Source of the DNA: JASHPR01 sp963778075
GTDB lineage: Bacteria > Actinomycetota > Actinomycetes > Streptosporangiales > Streptosporangiaceae
Length of the DNA stretch: 64,000 bases
Assembly (NCBI GenBank): GCA_963778075.1
Contig: CAVZTJ010000002.1
Location: forward strand, 1-64,000
Direction: 5' to 3'
Below, piece by piece: positions 1-7,403 of the stretch; position 1 is the stretch's first letter, and each line of letters begins with the position of its first letter. The translations under genes and the position numbers were made by a program. Below the pieces are notes generated by a model that was given only the letters and a program-made list of their open reading frames with translations, did not search any database and was not told the DNA's origin.

Positions 1-1096
1 GGCCGGCCAGCGCCGGGTCGGTCTGGTAGCGGTTGCCGTGCATGGACACGGTCGCGGTCTTGGTCACGGTCCGCCATTCCGACCAGCGGAACACATCCGC
101 CAGGTCCGGGGCCGCGGGGACGGGGAACGGGCCGCCGGCCTGCCAGCGGGCCAGCGGCGGCTGACCGGTCTCTGAATGCTCGCGGGCGTGGTAGACGGTC
201 TCGGTCCAGGCGGTGAACAGCCGGTTCAGCTCGGCCAGGTCCTTGACCCGGGCCGTGCGGGCTTCGGTCAGCTCGGCCAGGAACTGGCCGCGCACGGTGC
301 GGAAGAACCGCTCGATCTTCCCCCGGCCCTGTGGCCGTCCCGGCTGAGAGTGCACCAGCTTGATGCCCAGCCGGGCGCACGCCCGCAGCAGCCACGCGTC
401 GACGAACGCGCTGCCGTTGTCCACGTAAACGTGCTCGGGGACGCCGCGGGAGGCCAGCGCCGGGCGCAGCGCGGCGGCCAGCCGGATGGTGTCCTCGGCG
501 AACCCGAACCGGGCGGCCATCACCGCCCGGGAATGATCATCCAGAAAGCAGAACAGGTACGTTTTGCGCCCATCTAGCCGGATCGCATGCAGCGCGTCCC
601 CGGTCCAGATCTCATTGGGCCGGTCCGCTTCGAACCGGCCGAACACCGGCGCGGCCTCGACGGTGACCAGCGCGGTCAGCCCGGTCCGGTGGAACATCCG
701 CTGGATCGTCCGCTCATCGGGCGCCCACCCGGACTGGGCTTTGAGGATCCGCTGCACCTGCGCGGCGGTCCGGGCCGGGTTCTCCTTCTTCAGCGCTGCC
801 GCCAGCGCCATCACTTCCGGCGGGGTCCGCGGCTGGGACTGCCGCGGGCGGACCAGCGCGTCGAACCCGCCCTGGCGCCACGACCGGATCCACCGGTCCA
901 GCGTCCACCGGGTCAGCCGCACCATCCGCCCGGACGGGTCGGCGTGCTCGCGGCCGGCGAGCACCCGCACCATGGCCCCGCGCTGCCGCGAGGTCAGCGC
1001 CGGGTCGGCGGCCTCCCGGATCACCATGTACCGGAACAGCCCGATCGCCCGGGCCCGCTCCAGCCGCACCTGCTCCTCACTTTCAGCCTTGCTCAT
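1..1096 (-). CDS. IS481-like DDE transposase/integrase, 3' end outside window
   Basis: The minus strand is open from an ATG at 1096 to the left edge (365 codons). The N-terminus is a helix-turn-helix region (residues about 30-80, 'RWTLDRWIRSWRQGGFDALVRP') followed by an HTH_29-like segment. An integrase core follows with the three acidic residues in readable context: Asp in WTGDALH, Asp in YVDNGSAF, and Glu in GRGKIERFF. This is the rve fold of IS481/IS3-type transposases, which carries out cut/strand transfer on element ends. The start is set by GGAGGAGG about 13 bases upstream. The gene lies 77 bases downstream of the DUF6431-type gene on the same strand and is probably co-transcribed with it. 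Element ends are not visible on this side because the gene leaves the window. Confidence 0.88.
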   Translation of the reverse strand, partial: MSKAESEEQVRLERARAIGLFRYMVIREAADPALTSRQRGAMVRVLAGREHADPSGRMVRLTRWTLDRWIRSWRQGGFDALVRPRQSQPRTPPEVMALAAALKKENPARTAAQVQRILKAQSGWAPDERTIQRMFHRTGLTALVTVEAAPVFGRFEADRPNEIWTGDALHAIRLDGRKTYLFCFLDDHSRAVMAARFGFAEDTIRLAAALRPALASRGVPEHVYVDNGSAFVDAWLLRACARLGIKLVHSQPGRPQGRGKIERFFRTVRGQFLAELTEARTARVKDLAELNRLFTAWTETVYHAREHSETGQPPLARWQAGGPFPVPAAPDLADVFRWSEWRTVTKTATVSMHGNRYQTDPALAG

Positions 1097-1173
1097 GCCC
1101 ACCAGGGCACCTCCTCCGGTCAAGGGATAAAGACCGGGAAACGCTCCCAGGCCGGGCAGCGCCGCATAACGGG

Positions 1174-1773
1174 TCAGTTCGTGTTGCGCCCAGATGGCGG
1201 CCAGCCCGGCGCCAGCAGCAGCCCGCCGCTGGCCGCTGACGCCGCCGCCCACACCGGCACCTCGCCCAGATGCGGCCACCGGGCTGCCACCGCCGCCGCC
1301 GCTCCCACGATCGCCGACACCGCCGCGGCCACCGGGCTGGCCGCCCCGGCCGGCATCACCGGATCCGGGCCGGTCCGCGCCAGCAGCACCGTGAAGACCA
1401 CCCGCACCGTCTCCGCCCGCCCCGAAAACCGCCGCAGCCACCCCCGCACCGTCGGCGCCGCCCGGCCCAGCATCCGCGCGATCTTCCGGTGCCCGCCGCC
1501 TCCAGCCGCCGCCTCCAGCGCAGCGCCGATCACCTCACCGGAATCAGCCCGCCGCGCCAGGCACCACGCCGGCAGCAGCACATGCGTCGCCCCGCACCCC
1601 CGGCACCGCGACCTGCGCGGGACCAGCTCCGCATCCGGCCCGCCCAGCACCCGCACCCGCCGCGGCCGCGCATTCCCCCACCCGCCCAGCACCCCGCCGC
1701 ACGACGGGCACGACAGCTCCCCGCCCGCCAGCTGCTGTTCCACCACACCCCGGTCACCGTTTACCGTGAGCAC
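1174..1773 (-). CDS. DUF6431-like zinc-ribbon/HTH protein paired with transposase
   Basis: This is a 199-residue protein read from a GTG at 1773. The same frame stays open upstream to 2034, but that part is low-complexity and looks non-coding. Two Cys pairs, CPSC (22-25) and CRGC (57-60), would form a zinc ribbon. A helix-turn-helix-like stretch follows ('HRKIARMLGRAAPTVRGWLRRF'), then an Ala-rich tail. From memory this matches the DUF6431 family, found in actinomycetes directly upstream of IS481-type transposase genes. A DNA-binding accessory role for the element is inferred. Family assignment is moderate and function unknown. Confidence 0.65.
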   Translation of the reverse strand: MLTVNGDRGVVEQQLAGGELSCPSCGGVLGGWGNARPRRVRVLGGPDAELVPRRSRCRGCGATHVLLPAWCLARRADSGEVIGAALEAAAGGGGHRKIARMLGRAAPTVRGWLRRFSGRAETVRVVFTVLLARTGPDPVMPAGAASPVAAAVSAIVGAAAAVAARWPHLGEVPVWAAASAASGGLLLAPGWPPSGRNTN

Positions 1774-2135
1774 GACGCCTCCGAGCGTCAACCCAGCGGC
1801 CCTCCCGTCTCCGGTGCCAAACGAAGAAGCGGGAGGGCCGCACCCATCACCGACGTGATCACCGTGCCGTCGCACACGAAAAAGGACAACCCTCAAGACC
1901 GTCCCGGCACCGCCTGCACCGTCAGCAACACGACCTGCCCGCTGCACGCTGAAGACAAGCGACCCCCCCGGACACCGGCCATCGGCACGGTGCCGCCGCC
2001 AACGAAACGACCACCACCCCCGGCCACCCGGCACCCCGCACCGGCATCCCCAGCGCCGCCGAAGTCACCCCACATCGGAATCCTGAGCGCCGTTCAACAC
2101 CATGGCGAGCGGATCACTCACAGATTTCAGCGTGA
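1774..2135. other. Intergenic, no gene recognised
   Basis: About 360 bases lie between the start of the DUF6431-like gene and the end of the MFS remnant. Long open frames run through it on both strands, but their translations are Pro/Arg/Ala-rich with no domain. It probably contains the element's outer end and promoter. I could not identify a terminal inverted repeat by eye. Confidence 0.4.
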
Positions 2136-3348
2136 TCACCTCCGGTCGCCGACCAGGCGGCCGAGCGCCAGGATCTGCCCGTTGCGGCGGGCGGCGACCG
2201 GGCGGGCCAGGCACGCGCATCCGACGCCGGCGACCAGGCCCGCGGCGGCGCAGCAGGACCACAACAGGGGCAAGCCGCCGGCCTCGATCACGGCGTCACC
2301 TGCCACGGCCGCGGTGAGGGTGCTCAAGCCGAGGGCCGAACCCCAGGTACCCAGGTAGGCGCCGGCCCGCCCGGGCGGGGCGATGGATGCCACGATCGCG
2401 GGAGCGAGGCCCGCAGCGGCGATTTCGCCGAGCGTCCAGATAACGCTGGTCGCCGCGTACCAGGCCAGCCCAGTCCCAGCCCCGGTGATCGCGATACCGA
2501 TGCCGATCAGTCCCATCCCCGCCGCGCATAGCGGCACCGCCGGGAGGCGCACCAGCCAGCCCTGGGCGAACGGCTGGAGCACGGCGACGGTGAGCGGGTT
2601 CATCGTGGCGATCAGGCCAAAGCCCAGTGGCCCGATGCCGGTGCCAGCGAACCGGACCGGCAGCGCGTACACCGATTGCTGTCCGGCGGTCAGGATCAGC
2701 AGGGTCAGCAACGTGAACGTCCAAAGAAGCGGGTCGGCGACCAGACTGCCGCGCTTAGCTGCCCGGACGTGCCGCCGCGGCCGGTCCCGTGGCAGGAGCA
2801 GCCATGCCAGCGCCGCGAACGCGGCGGCGCCGGTCGCGCTCGCGACGAACAGCCATCCCCACCCGGCGTACGCGGCCAGGGCGCCGCCAGCCAGGGTAGC
2901 GACGCTGAGCAGCACGTTGATTATCCAGGTGAGCAGCGTCATGCACCGCTTGCGCTGGATCTCATCTACGGCGGCTGTGGCCAGCATGGACTGCGCGGCC
3001 GGCCGCCACATCTCGAATACCAGGCCGACCGCCGCCGCCCCGGCTGCGAGCGCGACGGCGCTGCGGGCCATCCCCGCGGCCGTGTACGCGGCCCAGGCCG
3101 CTATGTTCCCGGCGACTATCACTCTCCTGGGCCCGACCCGGTCGGCGGCCCATCCCGCGATCGGTGGGCCTGGCTGCCCAGCCGATACCGAACGCGGCGA
3201 GCACGAACGCTACCTGACTGGCGTCCAGATGCCGTCCGCGAGCGGCGTAATAGGCGAGGGCCAGGTACAGGCACGCCAGGCCGCGACCGGGAATCAGCGT
3301 GATCACCAGTCGCCAGAAGACGCTGGGCAACCCGCCCCACGTGCGCAT
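2136..3348 (-). pseudogene. MFS transporter with a frameshift
   Basis: The gene starts in one frame at ATG 3348 (MRTWGGLPSVFWRLVITLI, first membrane helix) and reads to FGIGWAA. The rest of the transporter continues in another frame from about 3170 (GPPIAGWAADRVGPRRV) to the stop at 2136. The second half holds the MFS loop motif GWAADRVGPRR and about ten more hydrophobic helices, so the two halves together make a normal length of about 400 residues for a DHA1-type exporter. The shift lies between about 3165 and 3180. The first frame is also open upstream to a GTG at 3522 through a (PPAAEL)n repeat, so the N-terminus may be longer. It could be a true pseudogene or a sequencing error. Confidence 0.75.
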
Positions 3349-3398
3349 CCGCCACGAGCGCGGAGGATCCGGGCGCGCTTGCGGCACGGTGCCGACGG

Positions 3399-3689
3399 TC
3401 ACCGGGACCAGTTCGGCGGCCGGGAGTTCGGCGGCGGGGGCCAGTTCAGCGGCCGGGGGCAGTTCAGCGGCCGGGGGCAGTTCAGCGGCCGGCGCGGCCA
3501 CCGGTGCTGCCAGGAGGAACACTGACTGGCCGGCCCCTGGCGGGGTAGGGCAACCGTGCCCTGGCGCTGGTACCCGCGGGCCCGGGTGATGGCACGCAGG
3601 CATGCCCGGGTGCCGGCGACGGTCAAGGTCAGGGCCACGGTCGGCGCGACAACGAACGCCCCGGTCTCGGCGATCACCCAGGCCGTCAT
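3399..3689 (-). CDS. Small hypothetical membrane protein
   Basis: The protein has 96 residues. Its first 30 residues form one membrane segment (TAWVIAETGAFVVAPTVALT), followed by a basic stretch and a Pro/Arg tail. Its ATG overlaps the TGA of the upstream Ser/Thr/Pro-tailed gene (ATGA at 3686-3689), the main reason to believe it is real. The C-terminal third is read through the PPAAEL repeat in a different frame, so the true end is uncertain. No family was recognised. The coupled arrangement of small membrane proteins resembles actinomycete mobile-element transfer clusters, but that is only an analogy. Confidence 0.4.
   Translation of the reverse strand: MTAWVIAETGAFVVAPTVALTLTVAGTRACLRAITRARGYQRQGTVALPRQGPASQCSSWQHRWPRRPLNCPRPLNCPRPLNWPPPPNSRPPNWSR
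3409..3496 (-). repeat. 18-bp tandem repeat encoding PPAAEL
   Basis: Roughly five copies of an 18-base unit (agttcagcggccgggggc, best copies at 3443, 3461 and 3479) lie just upstream of the MFS start. In the MFS frame they read as repeated PPAAEL hexapeptides, a low-complexity extension before the first helix. Slippage in this array is a plausible source of length variation. Confidence 0.8.
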
Positions 3690-4379
3690 GGCGACGAGCT
3701 AACTGTTGGTGACAGCGTGGCTGTCGGGGACGGGTACGCGGTCGCGCTCGGGGACGGGTACGTGGTGGGAGTCGCCGTCGGGGACGGGTAAGTGGTCGGG
3801 GTTGGAGTCGCCGACGGGGACGGGTACGTAGTCGGGGTTGGAGTGGGAGTCGGGGTGGGAGTCGCAGTCGCGGTCGGTGTCGGTGTTGGAGTCGTCGATT
3901 GGGTGGAGACCGGGGTGGGACTCGAGGACGGCGGGGACGAGCCGTGGCCCGGCGACGGAGAGCGGGACGGGTTGTGCGAACGCAGCGACGACGGAGACTC
4001 ACGATCCGTCCGACCCGGCCGACCCGGCCGGGTCGGACGGATCGGACGGGCTGGCCGACGACGCGGACCGGGTCAGACGTGACCCGGGCAGGCGTGAGCT
4101 GGTGACCGGGACAGCCGTCGGGCGGGGGGGATCCCCGTTGGTCGGCGCATCCGGGTGATCTTGCCGCGAGATGGTGATCACCGCGACCACGGCCGTCGCG
4201 GCCAGCGTCAGCGTGGCCGCCGCAGCCAGCGCCCAGGCGAGCGGCCTCACCGGGAACCCGGCGACCCACGCCCGCCACGTCACGATGGGCATCCGCCGGT
4301 GCAGCCTTACTCCGACGTACGTGGCGACTCCGGTCGCGAGGACGGCGCCCGCTGCTGCGCCGGCCAGCTCTCCGGTCAT
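3686..4379 (-). pseudogene. Membrane protein with Ser/Thr/Pro-rich tail, frame interrupted
   Basis: ATG 4379 opens a frame with two hydrophobic segments (ELAGAAAGAVLATGVATYVGV and LAWALAAAATLTLAATAVVAVI) and stops at 3999 in a Ser/Asp/Gly repeat. A second frame picks up exactly where this stops and runs to 3686 as a repetitive Thr/Pro/Ser tail (TPTPTTYPSPSATPTPTTYPS and similar), typical of extracytoplasmic stalks. Joined, they make a protein of about 230 residues. The frame change lies in a slippage-prone gac/cgg repeat near 4000-4050. The start overlaps the upstream stop (ATGA), and the end overlaps the next start in the same way, so three genes look translationally coupled. Function unknown. 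Confidence 0.5.
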
Positions 4380-4717
4380 GGCTCGGCCCGGGTGCCCTGA
4401 ATCCACACGTAGCGGCGGTCGGACAGCTCCTTGTCGTGAAGGCGGCAGACCAACCGGCGGCCGATGCCGTCAAAGTCCCACAACGCGACCCCGAAGTCGC
4501 TGCACAGCTCGCCCATGTCCAGCGCGATCCCGGACAGCGAGATGTCCCGGCCTACCGAGCACAGCCCGGTGGGCTGCAGGCAGGTGCCGCAGCAGCCGAT
4601 CCGGATCAGGTACGGGTCTTCGGTGGTTGCTCCGCAGCCCGGACAGCTGAATCCCGCTCTCCCCGGCTTGTGCGTCGCCCGGTGCCGGTGCTGGAGAACG
4701 TGCGCGACCTTGCCCAT
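4376..4717 (-). CDS. Cys-rich zinc-ribbon protein, unknown function
   Basis: The protein has about 113 residues from ATG 4717 and ends in an ATGA overlap with the next gene. It contains FSCPGCGATTEDP and CCGTCLQPTGLC, two Cys clusters that should bind one or two zinc ions, followed by a small mixed domain ending RYVWIQGTRAEP. The same frame is open further upstream into the LLM remnant, but that part is out of frame with the monooxygenase and is not believed. No strong ribosome site precedes 4717. It is the first member of the coupled set 4717-3399. I do not recognise the family. Confidence 0.5.
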   Translation of the reverse strand: MGKVAHVLQHRHRATHKPGRAGFSCPGCGATTEDPYLIRIGCCGTCLQPTGLCSVGRDISLSGIALDMGELCSDFGVALWDFDGIGRRLVCRLHDKELSDRRYVWIQGTRAEP

Positions 4718-4814
4718 GAGGTCAGGCTGGCCGCCCCGCCTTGCACTCGCCTTGATGCTTTTCTTGCAGCCCTGGTGACAGCGCAGGTTAAGGCGACGGC
4801 ACGCTGGCCGGCGA

Positions 4815-5132
4815 CATCGACCTGCACGAGGGAGCCGGCGCCCAGGCCGAGGATCGCCCGTCCTCCGCTGAGCTCGGCGACCGAAGCCATCGCCGACGCC
4901 GTGACCGCCGGGTGGCGGAGGTACGGGTTGGTGACCGCCACGCCGAGGGTGACCCGCGATGTGCGGACCGCAGCGGCGGCCAGGACGGCGAATGGATCCT
5001 GGTGAGCCGGGCCCTCGTCGCCTATCCACACACGCTCAGCGCGGCCTCGGCCACCCTTTCGACTCCGCCGCGGTCGGCTGCCCAGGCTGAGATGCCGATG
5101 CGGAGACCTTCGTGAGCTCGTTGCGTATTCAT
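4815..5132 (-). pseudogene. LLM-class (F420/flavin) monooxygenase remnant
   Basis: From ATG 5132 the frame reads MNTQRAHEGLRIGISAW and stops near 5022. The typical luciferase-like segment WIGDEGPAHQDPFAVLAAAA resumes in another frame, separated by what looks like an extra GT in the run GTGTGTGG near 5030. It continues through TSRVTLGVAVTNPYLRHP and ILGLGAGS, the flavin/F420-site region of the family. Homology is then lost at about 4815, only about 90 residues in, where the family has about 300. The gene is therefore both frameshifted and 3'-truncated. It sits just downstream of sulfonate-type ABC transporter remnants, a pairing known from alkanesulfonate utilisation loci. Confidence 0.7.
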
Positions 5133-5215
5133 CGCCACCCCGCTATCCGGGTTCATCTTTACCGCGCTGTCCGGGTTCATCGTTACCGCGCTAGCCAGGT
5201 TCATCGTCTTCATCG
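5133..5215 (-). repeat. 24-bp tandem repeat at start of LLM remnant
   Basis: Three to four imperfect 24-base copies with the core 'accgcgctNtccgggttcat' stand directly before the LLM start. On the minus strand they encode MNPDSGVA, MNPDSAVK and MNLASAVT, each beginning with an in-frame ATG. The array thus presents several alternative start codons. Confidence 0.75.
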
Positions 5216-5223
5216 TCGCCCCG

Positions 5224-5575
5224 CTAGCCGGGCAGGTGGATGGAGGGATCGAGGAACTGGTTGGTCGTGATGTCCTGCGGAGTCAGGCCGGCCTTGACCG
5301 TCTTGCCATCCCTGGCGTAGATCGGGCGAAGCAGCGTGATGAGCTTGGAGATCCGGCTGTCGTCGAAGGCCCCGACGGTGCCATCCGGGGAGTTCGCGAT
5401 GATCTTGTCGGACACCATGGTCTTGGCGGCGTAGGCGGCCTCGCCGGCGTCGTATTCCCATCCGGAGTTGTACTCCTGGACCAGCTTGACGATCAGTGCG
5501 TCGGTCGGCCCCGGGTTCTTGGCGTAGTCGACGATCCCCTGCTGGATGATCGGCACCAGCTTCTTCCCGGGTGAT
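5224..5575 (-). pseudogene. ABC substrate-binding protein, C-terminal remnant (NMT1/SsuA type)
   Basis: The reading frame KKLVPIIQQGIVDYAKNPG to QFLDPSIHLPG is the C-terminal third of a nitrate/sulfonate/taurine-type periplasmic binding protein, including the DALIVKLVQEYNSGWEYDAGEAAYAAK segment. It has no start of its own. It is joined out of frame to the ATPase gene at about 5570, so a deletion has removed the end of the ATPase gene, any permease gene and the first part of this one. Confidence 0.7.
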
Positions 5576-6106
5576 CTCGTCCACTGCCCCGAACGGTTCG
5601 TCGAACAGAAAGACGTCGGGAGACATCGTCAGCGCACGGGCAAGAGACGCGCGCATCTTCATCCCGCCGGACAGCGCACGGGGGTACTTGTCCTCGAACC
5701 CGGTCAGGCCGACCGCCGTGATCGCAGCCTCCGCGGCCGCTCGTCTTTGCGGTTTGGCGGCCCCGTGCAGTTCCCCGGGCAACTCCACGTTCCGCCGCAC
5801 GGATCGCCACGGCAGCAGGGTCGGATCCTGGAAGACGTATCCGACGTTGCGCGCTCGGACCGTGAGCTTCCCGGTGGAGGGAGCCGTCAGCCCGGCCGCC
5901 AAGCGCAGCAGCGTGGACTTGCCGCAACCCGAAGGCCCGACGATGGCCACGAACTCTCCCGGCAGGGCGGAGAAGCTCACCGGGAGCAGGGCCAGGGTGC
6001 CGTCATCGAAGCGCTTCGACACCCCGGTGACGTCCAGAGAGCCATCCGGCTCGTCCCCTGCCACTTCGCGCTGGCTGGGGGTTCCGGCCGCGGTGACGGG
6101 GTTCAC
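5576..6106 (-). pseudogene. ABC transporter ATPase, 3'-truncated (SsuB/TauB type)
   Basis: The start is at 6106 (MNPVTAAGTPSQ). Walker A GPSGCGKST, the Q-loop FQDPTLLPWRSV, signature LSGGMKMRASLARAL and Walker B VFLFDEPFGAVDE are all present, which places it among SsuB/TauB/NrtD importers of sulfonates or nitrate. The gene stops making sense right after DEITREE, before the H-loop, where it runs into the binding-protein remnant in the wrong frame. Without the switch histidine it cannot be a working ATPase. The frame remains open to 5210 by chance. Confidence 0.8.
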
Positions 6107-6134
6107 CCGCTCTTGTCCTGCCTGGGCATACGCT

Positions 6135-6161
6135 CTACTATAATTCCGATCTATATAGTAG
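6135..6161. promoter_or_regulatory. AT-rich palindrome, possible operator
   Basis: Perfect 8-base arms ctactata / tatagtag flank an 11-base centre containing tccga. It lies between the truncated ABC ATPase (minus) and the AhpD-like gene (plus), in very GC-rich surroundings. It looks like an operator over a divergent promoter. The regulator is unknown. Confidence 0.5.
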
Positions 6162-6234
6162 ACAATGCTGCTTAGAACGTGTACAGCAGGCGAACCGGGT
6201 GAACAGGTGGGAACTTTGATGCAGGAGAGGGCAG

Positions 6235-6825
6235 ATGGCTGACACCAAACGACCGCAGGCGTGGGTGGCGACAGTGGCGCCTGAGGACGCGGACGGGGCC
6301 CTGAAGGAGGTCTACGACTGGCAGGCCAAGCGCCTGGGCGAGCCGACCGAGTACACCCAGCTCGGCAGCCTCCATCCCGAACTCGTCTACGAGCGGCTGC
6401 GGCTGTACAAGGTCGTCGACCAGCTGGAGTCCGGCCTGACCGAGACCGAGAAGCACGCCGTCGTATACGTGACGTCGGTGCTCAACGAGACGCCGCACTG
6501 CGCTTCAGGCGCCCGCCACAAGCTGGAGCTCGAGGGGGTACCGGGTGCCCTCATCGCCCAGCTGGCCGCCGATCCCCTGGCCGGCGGGACGGGAAGCACC
6601 CGGCTCGACGAGATCGTGCGGTACGCCGCGATCCTCACCCGCAGCCCGGGCGCCGTCAGCGAAGACGACATCGATGCGCTACGGGCGGTGGGGCTGTCCG
6701 ACGCCGACATCATCGCGCTGAACAACCTGGCCGCCTACTACAGCTACACGAACCGGGTCGCGACCGGCCTCGGGCTGCGCTCGGAGGTCCCGGCGGCGCA
6801 CGCCGTCGGCGCCGCCCCCCGCTGA
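6235..6825 (+). CDS. Peroxidase-related protein, carboxymuconolactone decarboxylase/AhpD fold
   Basis: The protein has 196 residues and belongs to the CMD/AhpD superfamily ('peroxidase-related' subgroup), helical proteins that reduce hydroperoxides through a Cys pair in a CxxC...H site. Here the expected site reads PHCASGARHK: Cys89 and His95 are present, but the second Cys is Gly92. The downstream half has the family's second module (RYAAILTRSPGAVSEDDIDALRAVGLSDADIIALNNLAAYYSYTNRVATGLGL). The start is supported by GGAGAGGG upstream of ATG 6235. With one Cys it could be a one-Cys variant or catalytically different. A damaged relative lies at 6965-7252 on the other strand. Confidence 0.8.
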   Translation: MADTKRPQAWVATVAPEDADGALKEVYDWQAKRLGEPTEYTQLGSLHPELVYERLRLYKVVDQLESGLTETEKHAVVYVTSVLNETPHCASGARHKLELEGVPGALIAQLAADPLAGGTGSTRLDEIVRYAAILTRSPGAVSEDDIDALRAVGLSDADIIALNNLAAYYSYTNRVATGLGLRSEVPAAHAVGAAPR

Positions 6826-6868
6826 CCGATCCCCACTCCCCCGCCCCGGGCGCCCACCGGCCCCGGAT

Positions 6869-6927
6869 TTCCATGATCGTGGTCGATAACGACCGGATGG
6901 GCGTCTTTTTCTACCAAGATCATGGAA
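6869..6927. repeat. Inverted repeat with TTCCATGATC arms
   Basis: Arms ttccatgatcgtggt (6869-6883) and accaagatcatggaa (6913-6927) match at 14 of 15 positions around a 29-base loop. It lies between the AhpD-like gene and its decayed relative. It could act as a terminator or be a small dispersed repeat. Confidence 0.7.
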
Positions 6928-6964
6928 TGAGCCGCGGCCCAGGCCGGTGCGAGGGTGGTAGGCG

Positions 6965-7252
6965 CTAGCCCGGGACCCGGTTCTTGGTTCGCTCCTCCGC
7001 CACGGGCTCGGTGCGGAGCCCAAGACCGTTGGCAACCCGGTTGGTGTAGTTCAGGTGGGCCGTGTGATTGCTGGCGTCGAGGATCTCGAGGTCGGTGAAG
7101 CCCACGGCGCGCAGCTGCTCGATGTCCGCGTCGGTCACCTCACCCGGCGTCAGGGTCACCTTGTGCACGTACCGGGCCAGCGACCCGCTCGCCGACGATG
7201 CGGACGCCGCCCGGCCCTGCGCCGGCGACCACGTTGCCGAGGAACAGCCCGC
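6965..7252 (-). pseudogene. Second AhpD-like protein, C-terminal remnant
   Basis: The frame ending at 6965 reads SLARYVHKVTLTPGEVTDADIEQLRAVGFTDLEILDASNHTAHLNYTNRVANGLGLRTEP, closely similar to the C-terminal half of the gene at 6235-6825. Upstream an in-frame TAG occurs near 7255 and no N-terminal half is present. This is a truncated paralogue on the opposite strand. The short GTG-started frame from 7168 is unlikely to be functional. Confidence 0.7.
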
Positions 7253-7403
7253 CTACCATGGCCCGGGCGCCAATTCGCGGGCCAGACCCGGGCCGCACCG
7301 GCTCCCAGGATGCGGGCCATCGGCGGGCACCCTCTTGACACCAGGCAACGGCACGGCTCACCGTGGCGGCGGGAACCTGATCGCACCACTACCAGGAGGT
7401 CGA

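Noticed and set aside
564..2358. Long plus-strand open frames of 190-420 codons
   Set aside because: They are antisense to the transposase and zinc-ribbon genes, with Pro/Arg-rich translations and no domains, a usual effect of high GC.
3700..3900. Short direct repeats (gtcggggacgggtacg) looked like a CRISPR or iteron array
   Set aside because: Units are contiguous, imperfect and without unique spacers; they encode a Thr/Pro/Ser tail on the minus strand.
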